From Bacillota bacterium (lineage in GTDB: Bacteria; Bacillota; DTU065), in NCBI GenBank assembly GCA_012842235.1, contig DUTE01000368.1, forward strand, positions 1 to 5,559: a DNA stretch of 5,559 nt, written 5' to 3'. The number at the start of each line of letters is the position of its first letter. Position 1 is the first letter of the stretch. Both the position numbers and the translations under genes were made by a program. Under the pieces are notes generated by a model. It was given only the letters and a program-made list of their open reading frames with translations, did not search any database and was not told where the DNA came from. Positions 1 through 5,041 of this stretch are shown in pieces.

Positions 1-30
1 GAAAGCAGGGCTAAAACCAGCCCTGCTTTC
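1..30 (-). terminator. Probable intrinsic terminator hairpin after ylmH (U-tract outside window)
   Basis: Bases 1-12 (GAAAGCAGGGCT) and 19-30 (AGCCCTGCTTTC) form a perfect 12-bp inverted repeat with a 6-nt loop. It lies 27 nt past the ylmH stop codon, where the operon would be expected to end. A U-tract on the minus-strand transcript would fall before base 1 and cannot be seen. The plus-strand side (31 onwards) is not T-rich, so a terminator for minus-strand transcription is the better reading. Without the U-tract the call stays probable. Confidence 0.6.
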
Positions 31-57
31 CTGCTTAAGTTTGATGGATAAATTTAA

Positions 58-846
58 TTAAATATATCTCTTTAGGTTAAGATGTGTCCTACCTTTACGA
101 GTTTGTCCACCTGTTTTGGCAATCTCGACTCTACCTCTGCCCCTAATGGAAATGATGTCACCTTCCTTTACATCCTGACTAGGAGTATCAACTTCTTTCC
201 AATTTAGCTTCACCCGTCCAGCTTTTATTTCTCTACTCATAGCCGTTCTTGACATGCCAAAACCAGACGCAGCCACTGCATCTAGCCTTAAAGAAGAGAC
301 AGTTGTTCTTATCTCCTTTACTCGTTCATCTCCAGTCACTATTTGCTCAAGATCTATTTCCGAAAGATCAACTGGATAAGAACTTACTTTTTCTAAATTT
401 TGAAGCAAATAATTTTTGATATCTCTATCAATAATAACTTGGGCCCCGCCCTCTACGACGAGAATATCACCTATACGACTTCGATCGAGCCCTGTGCCTA
501 AAATAGAACCAAGAAAATCCCGATGACTTATATCTGCAGGAAACTTTCCTTGGATCAAAATAGCAGTTATTTTTGTATCAACCGGGTCTGAGCCATAGAA
601 ATCTGGTAAAACGATGCCTCTTCTGCGCTCTGCGTCTCTAAATCCCCCATCAAATCTGTAGATAATCCCGTCTATCTGACGCCAGATAGTTTCATAAAGA
701 TCTTGTTCTTTGGGGTTTAAAAATGGACCACATTTAGGCAGCACATCAGAAAACACCTGTTCTGCAAGATCGAGAGAACGGGCAATTATAATCTTTTCTT
801 CTTCATCTGCCGCAAGCTTAAGGAGTGCTTCGCGATTTATTTTCAT
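58..846 (-). CDS. ylmH: YlmH family S4-domain RNA-binding protein
   Basis: This 262-residue protein matches the YlmH family in length and architecture. The N-terminal two thirds carry the YlmH-type region, including a block around residues 108-130 (HRDFLGSILGTGL...RIGDILV). The C-terminal part, about residues 187-240, is an S4 RNA-binding domain (LRLDAV...GMSRTAMSREIKAGRVKLN...). In Bacillus subtilis YlmH lies between ylmG and divIVA; it binds the large ribosomal subunit and has been linked to ribosome-associated quality control, as a relative of RqcP. The ATG start at 844-846 is preceded by an AAGGA ribosome-binding site (857-861) with 10 nt spacing. It follows yggT by 33 nt and is the last gene of the unit in this window. 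The C-terminus is basic (GGQTRKGRTHLNLKR), in keeping with RNA binding. Family assignment is secure; the role in this organism is inferred. Confidence 0.9.
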   Translation of the reverse strand: MKINREALLKLAADEEEKIIIARSLDLAEQVFSDVLPKCGPFLNPKEQDLYETIWRQIDGIIYRFDGGFRDAERRRGIVLPDFYGSDPVDTKITAILIQGKFPADISHRDFLGSILGTGLDRSRIGDILVVEGGAQVIIDRDIKNYLLQNLEKVSSYPVDLSEIDLEQIVTGDERVKEIRTTVSSLRLDAVAASGFGMSRTAMSREIKAGRVKLNWKEVDTPSQDVKEGDIISIRGRGRVEIAKTGGQTRKGRTHLNLKRYI

Positions 847-879
847 ATCTTATCAATCCTTGTTCTAAATAAATCCTCA

Positions 880-1122
880 CTAAAAAAGTCTTATAATGAT
901 TTCTAGAATAAGTATAACTATTACAGGAGAAAAATCAAACATGCCAAGAGGTGGAAAAATATTACGTATAGGAGCGATGAGAAATTCACTTATTTCATAG
1001 ATCAACTGTTGAATGGGATTGGTTCCATATGCTACTCCTAACCATTCTAGAATCACTCTAAACACTACTATCCATATTAAAGCTCTAAGAGCATAAACTA
1101 CAAACCCAAGAATGATTCCCAT
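880..1122 (-). CDS. yggT: YggT family small integral membrane protein (YlmG)
   Basis: An 80-residue protein with two hydrophobic segments, about residues 4-27 and 62-79, joined by a loop with the family signature P-I-R-N-I-F-P-P-L-G-M-F-D-F-S-P (residues 51-66). This is the YggT/YlmG family, membrane proteins of uncertain biochemical role encoded beside sepF or proC in many bacteria and linked by context to division, envelope or osmotic functions. Here it is a single-repeat form; some relatives carry two copies of the unit. The ATG at 1120-1122 follows the proC stop by only 6 nt, and its likely ribosome-binding site, GAGGGGG (1134-1140), is encoded inside the last codons of proC. This suggests translational coupling to proC. 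Confidence 0.9.
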   Translation of the reverse strand: MGIILGFVVYALRALIWIVVFRVILEWLGVAYGTNPIQQLIYEISEFLIAPIRNIFPPLGMFDFSPVIVILILEIIIRLF

Positions 1123-1128
1123 ATAAAG

Positions 1129-1917
1129 TTAATCCCCCTCTGACAACTCCTTACCTCTTTGAGTTGCTGCTTTAATAGCACTGCTAATAGCTGCTCTAAC
1201 ACCTTTTTCTTCAAGAACCATAATTCCTGCTGCTGTTGTACCCGCAGGTGAAGTTATTAGATCACGGATCTCTGCAGGATGTTTGTTCTCAGTTAATAGG
1301 TATTCAGCTGTACCAATCATTGTATGTGCAACCATCTCTAAGGCGATCTGCGAATTTAATCCTTCTGACACACCACCAAAAACCATTGCCTCTAAGACTA
1401 GGAGGAAAAAAGCCGGACTAGAACCACTTAAAGCTGTTACAGTATTAAAGTGTTTTTCTTCTAATTCCCAATAGAAACCACTACCACGTAATAAGTCTTT
1501 GATAGTTTGCTTGATATCTTCGGAAATAGCCTGGCTAAAACAGACAGCCATAACTCCTTTTCCTATTTGTGCTGGTAAGTTAGGCATTACACGAACAACT
1601 TTTTGTGTAGATAAACTTTGTTCAAGTTGATTTATGGATATACCAGCTAATATAGAGACAACTGTCATCTCTTTAAATGGCCATTCTTTGGCCAGTTCAT
1701 CTAGACTTTGTGGTTTTATTGCTAATAAAACCATATCACATTCTTCTAAGTCAATTAGAGAGTGAACAACTTGACAACCCACTTCCTGAGCTTTCTTACA
1801 GGCTATTTTTGATAGGTCATAGACTAATATTTGATTTGGTAACAGCCCGGTTCTAATAAATCCTTCAACAAGAGCACTTCCCATAGCTCCAAATCCTATA
1901 CATCCAAGCTTTATCAT
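1129..1917 (-). CDS. proC: Pyrroline-5-carboxylate reductase
   Basis: A 262-residue ProC, the NAD(P)H-dependent enzyme reducing 1-pyrroline-5-carboxylate to proline, the last step of proline synthesis. The N-terminal Rossmann fold starts with IGFGAMGSA (residues 7-15). AIKPQ (66-70) and RVMPNLPA (109-116) are recognisable ProC blocks; the latter is usually RxMPNTPA. The C-terminal catalytic and dimerisation domain holds ALSGSSPAFF (162-171) and HPAEIRDLITSPAGTTAAG (213-231). Length is normal and the frame intact. The ATG at 1915-1917 places the Rossmann motif at the usual distance from the N-terminus, and no ATG, GTG or TTG lies in frame between it and the upstream TAG. It has no ribosome-binding site at normal spacing; a hairpin and a 6-codon mini-ORF lie just upstream (described separately). 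It sits between sepF and yggT, a placement known in other bacteria. Confidence 0.95.
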   Translation of the reverse strand: MIKLGCIGFGAMGSALVEGFIRTGLLPNQILVYDLSKIACKKAQEVGCQVVHSLIDLEECDMVLLAIKPQSLDELAKEWPFKEMTVVSILAGISINQLEQSLSTQKVVRVMPNLPAQIGKGVMAVCFSQAISEDIKQTIKDLLRGSGFYWELEEKHFNTVTALSGSSPAFFLLVLEAMVFGGVSEGLNSQIALEMVAHTMIGTAEYLLTENKHPAEIRDLITSPAGTTAAGIMVLEEKGVRAAISSAIKAATQRGKELSEGD

Positions 1918-1934
1918 TCGCCAAGCAGGTGCAT
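1914..1934 (-). CDS. Putative 6-codon leader mini-ORF overlapping the proC start
   Basis: The minus strand reads ATG CAC CTG CTT GGC GAA TGA, encoding MHLLGE. It begins inside the intergenic inverted repeat. An SD-like AGGTG lies 5 nt before its ATG, in the 5' arm of that repeat. Its TGA overlaps the proC ATG in the form ATGA, the classic arrangement for stop-and-restart coupling. proC lacks its own well-spaced ribosome-binding site, so initiation here followed by re-initiation is plausible. An ORF this short can arise by chance, and no translation evidence is available. Confidence 0.3.
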   Translation of the reverse strand: MHLLGE

Positions 1935-1947
1935 AAATGCACCTGCT
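1924..1947 (-). other. Perfect 11-bp inverted repeat / RNA hairpin between sepF and proC
   Basis: AGCAGGTGCAT (1924-1934) and ATGCACCTGCT (1937-1947) are exact reverse complements separated by two bases, so the transcript can form a stem of about 10 bp with a four-base loop. It begins 15 nt after the sepF stop and ends 6 nt before the proC ATG. No U-run follows, so it is not an intrinsic terminator. The SD-like sequence AAAGGTAGGTGG (1948-1959) lies on its upstream side, 30 nt from the ATG in linear sequence but 6 nt if the hairpin is looped out. A translational control role is inferred. A DNA-binding palindrome is an alternative, less likely inside an operon. Confidence 0.7.
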
Positions 1948-1959
1948 CCACCTACCTTT
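1948..1959 (-). promoter_or_regulatory. Displaced Shine-Dalgarno-like sequence of proC
   Basis: The minus strand reads AAAGGTAGGTGG, close to the anti-16S consensus AAAGGAGGTG apart from one inserted T. It is separated from the proC ATG by 30 nt, too far for direct use, and those 30 nt contain the 24-nt inverted repeat. It could serve proC if the hairpin folds. The AGGTG within the repeat itself is better placed for the mini-ORF at 1914-1934. Confidence 0.45.
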
Positions 1960-1962
1960 CTA

Positions 1963-2388
1963 CTAGGCATCAGCATCTTTAACAAATAAAGGTATATCTT
2001 CTTTTACTAAAGCTTCACATTTTTTCTTGTCTACAATGAAGTTTTTGGGAGCAAAAACGAAAGTCTCATTAGATATTTTTTCCACTTCGCCTTCCATAGC
2101 ATAAACTGCACCAGAGATAAAATCTATTATCCGTTGGCTCTCTTCGAGATCGGCGTCTGGTAAAGTGACAATTACAGGTCTATTTACTTTTAAATTATCC
2201 ACAACTTGAGTAGCATCTGTAATATATTGACAGTTAAGTACAACCATTCTCATTGTTTTTTTTCCTATAGGGTCAGAGTGTACCAACTCAACAGGCTCTA
2301 ATTCAGGGATCTCAAGATCCTGTTCCATCTCTTCATCATGTTCTTCCTGCATTCCAAGCATTTTGAGAATTTTATCCATCAAACTCAC
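1963..2388 (-). CDS. sepF: Cell division protein SepF
   Basis: SepF binds the C-terminal tail of FtsZ, bundles and aligns FtsZ filaments and tethers the Z-ring to the membrane through an N-terminal amphipathic helix. From the GTG start chosen here it has 141 residues: a short amphipathic N-terminus (MSLMDKILKMLGM), a very acidic linker (EEHDEEMEQDLEIPELEP) and the conserved globular SepF domain, running from MRMVVLNCQYITDATQVVDNL through VNRPVIVTLPD, ESQRIIDFISGAVYAMEG and FVFAPKNF. The frame is open back to a TTG at 2401-2403. That codon lies upstream of a strong ribosome-binding site, GGAGGTG (2394-2400), which favours the GTG at 2386-2388 (5 nt after it), or less likely the ATG at 2377-2379. 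The gene starts 22 nt after the yggS stop. The product assignment is secure; only the start is uncertain. Confidence 0.93.
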   Translation of the reverse strand: MSLMDKILKMLGMQEEHDEEMEQDLEIPELEPVELVHSDPIGKKTMRMVVLNCQYITDATQVVDNLKVNRPVIVTLPDADLEESQRIIDFISGAVYAMEGEVEKISNETFVFAPKNFIVDKKKCEALVKEDIPLFVKDADA

Positions 2389-2410
2389 TACCGCACCTCC
2401 CAAAGTCTTT

Positions 2411-3085
2411 CTATCGCCGCCCGAAAATAGCTGTACCTACACGGACAATAGTCGCCCCTTCAGCAATGGCTTCTTTATAATCGCTACTCATACCCATCGA
2501 TAGTTCATAAAAGGGCTTTTTTGTAACCTCAGAAAGGGAATCTCGAAGCCTACGAAGCTTAGCAAAACTTGCTCTTGCTTCTTGAGAACTTTCTTGAAGT
2601 GCACCTATTGTCATGAGACCTAAGACATTTAATCCCTTTAATTCTAGAATCTTCTCTATATTTTGCCAAAGACCTGCTGATAAAAAGCCAAACTTATTTG
2701 GATCTTCGTCAATATTGACTTGTAATAAAACATCTAATGTCTGATTTTCTCTAATTAATCGGCGATTGAGTCTTTCGGCTAGTTCTAAACTATCTACTGA
2801 TTGAAGGCATATATCTAATGGTGCGATCTTGTTTATTTTGTTTGATTGTAAATGACCAATAAAGTGCCATTTAAGATCAGGCCTAAGATTGTATTTCGGT
2901 AGAAACTCTTGGACTCGACTTTCACCAAAATAGATCTGTCCTGCACTGGCTGCTTCATTTATAGCTTCTATGCTAAATGTCTTCGAAACCGCCAAAAGTT
3001 TTACCTCTTTTGGATCTCTACCATATTTAATACACGTATTATAAATATCCTCATTAACCTTTTTCAAGTTCTCGGAAATACTCAA
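2411..3085 (-). CDS. yggS: YggS/YlmE family pyridoxal 5'-phosphate homeostasis protein
   Basis: A 224-residue PLP-binding protein of the YggS/YlmE (PLPBP) family: a single TIM-barrel domain like the N-terminal half of alanine racemase, which maintains PLP balance and has no established catalytic activity. The Schiff-base lysine is K35 in LLAVSKT (30-36). Other family blocks are FGESRVQEF (53-61), WHFIGHLQSNK (72-82), VNIDEDPNKFGF, GLMTIG and, near the C-terminus, ELSMGMSSDYKEAIAEGATIVRVGTAIFG with the phosphate-binding residues. The start is a TTG (3083-3085): the codon immediately before it is an in-frame TAG and no Met codon follows nearby. AAAAGGTGA (3091-3099) is a good ribosome-binding site that overlaps the stop codon of the HlyD-like gene. 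The gap to that gene is 12 nt. As in B. subtilis, it lies directly before sepF. Confidence 0.93.
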   Translation of the reverse strand: MSISENLKKVNEDIYNTCIKYGRDPKEVKLLAVSKTFSIEAINEAASAGQIYFGESRVQEFLPKYNLRPDLKWHFIGHLQSNKINKIAPLDICLQSVDSLELAERLNRRLIRENQTLDVLLQVNIDEDPNKFGFLSAGLWQNIEKILELKGLNVLGLMTIGALQESSQEARASFAKLRRLRDSLSEVTKKPFYELSMGMSSDYKEAIAEGATIVRVGTAIFGRR

Positions 3086-3097
3086 CTAAATCACCTT

Positions 3098-3916
3098 TTA
3101 TTTGGGTTTTACTAAAATTTTAGCTCCTTGTGGTATACCATCAACGACAACCTTACCTTGCCATCGACCAACTACACGTACAGGTTGTCTTTTTTCTTTA
3201 TTCTTATATTTTATTTCCAAATAGCTACCATCTTCAGTTTCAATCAATTGACCTTCATCAACAACCACTCCAAAAAGAGGTTCTTTTTGAATTTTTATTC
3301 TTCTAAGAACTCTGTAAGTGGCAACCTCATCCCGATATGATTCAATTTCAACGCTAAGTCGGTTATCAGTCAAAACCTCTCTAACAATACCTGTGTATGA
3401 TTTGCCGTTTATCTCAACAGTAAGTTTTTCTCCTCTTCTAGCACTCATATCTGAGAATATTATAAGATGCCAAGCATAATTATCAACAAGTTTACCTATT
3501 GTCTCTCCTTTATAAACAGAAATGCCTGTTTTTGAATGGTTAATAGGCTTGTCCCAATCGGTTAAAAACTGCTGCTTTAGCCCCATCAGTACACCTGGGC
3601 CAATAATTGTCTCTAACCCATCATAACTCCAGCTAATAGTGCCCGCTTTATTTGTTATCACTGGGACATTACCAACCATGGCGATAGTAGTTTTTGCTGG
3701 AACTCTCACACCTTCTGAGACAAGGATTTCAATAATACCATCGCAAGGAGCAATAATTGTTTCTTCGTTACGAACGGCAAATGCATCTGCCTCAAACCAT
3801 CTCTCAAGCTCTTTTGACTGTGCTAGTTGGTATTCTGCTTGGGGATTAAACAAGAAAAGACAAATAACTCCGATAAGCAACGCAACAAGTATTGCTATAC
3901 GGAATTTTTTCCGCAT
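3098..3916 (-). CDS. HlyD-like membrane-anchored protein, function unknown
   Basis: A 272-residue protein with a basic N-terminus (MRKKFR) and one hydrophobic segment at about residues 7-24, so probably anchored in the membrane with the remainder outside the cell. Residues 54-82 (IIAPCDGIIEILVSEGVRV...TIAMVG) resemble the half-lipoyl motif of HlyD/membrane-fusion proteins. A second glycine-rich strand region at 131-145 (GISVYKGETIGKLVD) may be the other half. A beta-rich C-terminal part follows, ending VVVDGIPQGAKILVKPK. It lacks a long coiled-coil hairpin between the lipoyl halves, and no ABC or RND transporter gene is beside it, so an efflux role is not supported by context. Its place between uppP and yggS suggests an envelope or division-related role, by inference only. 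The ATG at 3914-3916 has a good ribosome-binding site, GGGAGGGG (3925-3932), with 8 nt spacing. Confidence 0.75.
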   Translation of the reverse strand: MRKKFRIAILVALLIGVICLFLFNPQAEYQLAQSKELERWFEADAFAVRNEETIIAPCDGIIEILVSEGVRVPAKTTIAMVGNVPVITNKAGTISWSYDGLETIIGPGVLMGLKQQFLTDWDKPINHSKTGISVYKGETIGKLVDNYAWHLIIFSDMSARRGEKLTVEINGKSYTGIVREVLTDNRLSVEIESYRDEVATYRVLRRIKIQKEPLFGVVVDEGQLIETEDGSYLEIKYKNKEKRQPVRVVGRWQGKVVVDGIPQGAKILVKPK

Positions 3917-3969
3917 ATCGCTTACCCCTCCCTAGCATTTAAAGACACTAAATGGAGCCCTATTCTCGC

Positions 3970-4719
3970 TTAAAATAATGAAGCGATTATAGTCAGAAAG
4001 CCTATTGTCCAAAGATAGTAACTAAAGTAATTAAAATTTTTCTCTTTAAGAAGCTGTCTTACAAGATTAATCGCTAATATACCGGTTATAATAGCGGCTA
4101 AAAAACTAATTAATAGTGAAAAACCAAAACCCGAAGCACCGTGGCTAAAGATGTCTTTTATCTCTAAAAGGCCTGCTCCTGCTATTACTGGTACTGACAT
4201 AATAAATGAAAATGCTGCTGCTTCTTCTCTTTTTAAGCCTAAAGCGACTCCAGCTGCAATAGTCATGCCTGAGCGGGATACCCCAGGTAGTACCGCTATG
4301 GCTTGTGCTAGCCCCATACCTATGGCCTCTTTGTAGCCTACAGAGTCCTTTTTACCTTCAGGAAGCCTATTGACAAAATAAAGAACTGTACCTGTAAACA
4401 AAAAAGCAATACCTATCAAAAGAGGCGAACTAAATGCACTTTCTACCGCATCACTAAATAAGAGACCAACTATGCCAGCAGGTATACTTGCTACAACAAG
4501 GAGAAGTAAAAACTTGAAGTTTATCTCTTTAATCCTACGACGATAAACATAGATAACAGCGATTAACGTCGCTAAATGTAAAAGTATTTCAAATGTTAGC
4601 CCTTGATTAATTCTACCAAAAAGAGAACCTACAATTGCTAAATGACCTGATGAAGAAACTGGTAAAAATTCGGTAAAACCTTGAACAGCTCCTAAAATGA
4701 TTGATTGCCAAAAATTCAT
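3970..4719 (-). CDS. uppP: Undecaprenyl-diphosphatase (UppP/BacA)
   Basis: A 249-residue polytopic membrane enzyme that dephosphorylates undecaprenyl diphosphate, recycling the lipid carrier for peptidoglycan and other wall polymers; overproduction in related bacteria gives bacitracin resistance. Signature motif 1 is QGFTEFLPVSSSGHL (13-27), with the E17 and H26 active-site positions. Motif 2 is LPGVSRSGMT (144-153), with the catalytic arginine R149. Several hydrophobic helices run throughout, including about 71-88, 100-116, 135-145 and the C-terminal 225-249. It is slightly shorter than the E. coli protein (273) but complete. The ATG at 4717-4719 is directly preceded by two in-frame TAA codons, so it cannot start further upstream. 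It is the first gene of the unit, downstream of a predicted promoter and of a terminator closing the previous unit. No ribosome-binding site lies at normal spacing. Confidence 0.95.
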   Translation of the reverse strand: MNFWQSIILGAVQGFTEFLPVSSSGHLAIVGSLFGRINQGLTFEILLHLATLIAVIYVYRRRIKEINFKFLLLLVVASIPAGIVGLLFSDAVESAFSSPLLIGIAFLFTGTVLYFVNRLPEGKKDSVGYKEAIGMGLAQAIAVLPGVSRSGMTIAAGVALGLKREEAAAFSFIMSVPVIAGAGLLEIKDIFSHGASGFGFSLLISFLAAIITGILAINLVRQLLKEKNFNYFSYYLWTIGFLTIIASLF

Positions 4720-4722
4720 TTA

Positions 4723-4749
4723 TTAGGATGCCAAATTCTTCTTTGGCAT
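4723..4749 (-). CDS. Putative 8-codon leader mini-ORF upstream of uppP
   Basis: The minus strand reads ATG CCA AAG AAG AAT TTG GCA TCC TAA, encoding MPKKNLAS. A second in-frame TAA follows, and then the uppP ATG in the same frame. A purine-rich AAAAGGGGGG sequence (4754-4763) ends 4 nt before this ATG, giving the mini-ORF a better ribosome-binding site than uppP itself has. The ORF spans almost the whole inverted repeat at 4727-4750, so a translating ribosome would melt that hairpin. No run of regulatory codons is present. It may be a chance ORF; the shared layout with proC raises its interest. Confidence 0.35.
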   Translation of the reverse strand: MPKKNLAS

Positions 4750-4750
4750 C
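4727..4750 (-). other. Perfect 9-bp inverted repeat / hairpin in the uppP leader
   Basis: GATGCCAAA (4727-4735) and TTTGGCATC (4742-4750) are exact reverse complements with a 6-nt spacer. In the transcript this forms a 9-bp stem with loop GAAGAA, ending 7 nt before the uppP ATG. No U-tract follows, so it is not a terminator. The SD-like G-run lies 3 nt upstream of the stem. It may bridge that SD to the ATG or gate translation; the function is inferred. Confidence 0.65.
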
Positions 4751-4753
4751 TGT

Positions 4754-4763
4754 CCCCCCTTTT
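4754..4763 (-). promoter_or_regulatory. Shine-Dalgarno-like AAAAGGGGGG in the uppP leader
   Basis: The minus strand reads AAAAGGGGGG. It ends 4 nt before the ATG of the mini-ORF but 34 nt before the uppP ATG. With the 24-nt hairpin looped out the distance to uppP would be 10 nt. No other SD-like sequence lies closer to uppP. Confidence 0.5.
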
Positions 4764-4799
4764 GATTAGACTACTCCATTTTATTACATAACTACTATA

Positions 4800-4828
4800 A
4801 GTATACAACACTAACGTTTCTCTTCCAA
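4800..4828 (-). promoter_or_regulatory. Predicted sigma-A-type promoter of the uppP-ylmH unit
   Basis: On the minus strand, TTGGAA (4823-4828; 4 of 6 matches to TTGACA) and TATACT (4800-4805; 5 of 6 matches to TATAAT) are separated by exactly 17 nt. They lie just downstream of the ylzJ terminator and upstream of uppP, where a new promoter is needed. Transcription would begin around 4793, giving a leader of roughly 75 nt that contains the SD-like run, the mini-ORF and the hairpin. This is sequence matching only; AT-rich DNA gives false matches, and a weaker overlapping -10 (TATAGT) is also present. Confidence 0.5.
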
Positions 4829-4829
4829 T

Positions 4830-4851
4830 AAAAAAGGCCGCAATGCGGCCT
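4830..4851 (-). terminator. Intrinsic terminator at the end of tepA-ylzJ
   Basis: In the minus-strand transcript, AGGCCGC and GCGGCCT (4845-4851 and 4835-4841) form a 7-bp GC-rich stem with a 3-nt loop, followed directly by a run of U residues (A-run 4830-4835 on the plus strand). This is a textbook Rho-independent terminator. The 5' edge of the stem overlaps the ylzJ stop codon (4850-4852), so gene end and terminator are fused. Confidence 0.88.
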
Positions 4852-5041
4852 AAAATCTAAGAATGTCTCCTGGAGCATAGTTTATATACCAAGAAACTGG
4901 AGCACCTTCTATCCGTTCTAATCGGTATGTGCCATCTACAAGTGGTTCCACAAGTAAAGTTGCCGTACCAATACTTTTCCATTCTAGCTTTCGTTCTTCC
5001 TCTTCTAACAAAAGCTCAATAGGCATCACTGTATAAAACAT
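4850..5041 (-). CDS. ylzJ: YlzJ-like small conserved protein
   Basis: A 63-residue protein that I recognise as YlzJ-like from its start [15 protein letters not shown], the central LLVEPLVDGTYRLERI and the C-terminal YAPGDILRF, together with its position directly after a TepA-type gene as in B. subtilis. The function is unknown; no membrane segment, signal peptide or metal-binding motif is visible. The ATG (5039-5041) shares one base with the upstream TAA stop (TAATG), suggesting translational coupling. An AGGAGG (5054-5059) lies 12 nt upstream inside the end of the protease gene, a slightly long spacing. In Bacillus spoIIIE follows ylzJ; here a terminator and the uppP unit follow instead. Confidence 0.8.
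   Translation of the reverse strand: MFYTVMPIELLLEEEERKLEWKSIGTATLLVEPLVDGTYRLERIEGAPVSWYINYAPGDILRF

Noticed and set aside
1129..1917. Inactive or divergent ProC because of the changes SGSSPA, TSPAGTT and MPNLPA
   Set aside because: The substitutions are mild, the Rossmann and catalytic blocks are otherwise intact, the length is normal, and I recall similar variants in ordinary ProC proteins of Bacillota.
1924..1947. Intrinsic terminator between sepF and proC
   Set aside because: The inverted repeat is perfect, but it is followed by TGGCGAATG in the transcript rather than a U-run, and the gene continues the same operon.
3639..3935. 98-codon open frame on the plus strand
   Set aside because: It lies almost wholly antisense to the intact HlyD-like gene, shows no recognisable family motif, and runs against the direction of every supported gene. 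The same applies to plus-strand frames at 1236-1421, 1283-1474, 2909-3115, 3128-3340 and 4151-4336.
3917..3969. Separate promoter for the HlyD-like gene in the 53-nt gap
   Set aside because: No convincing -35/-10 pair at 16-18 nt spacing was seen; only a short direct repeat (TCGCTTA at 3918 and 3966) is present, which is likely chance.
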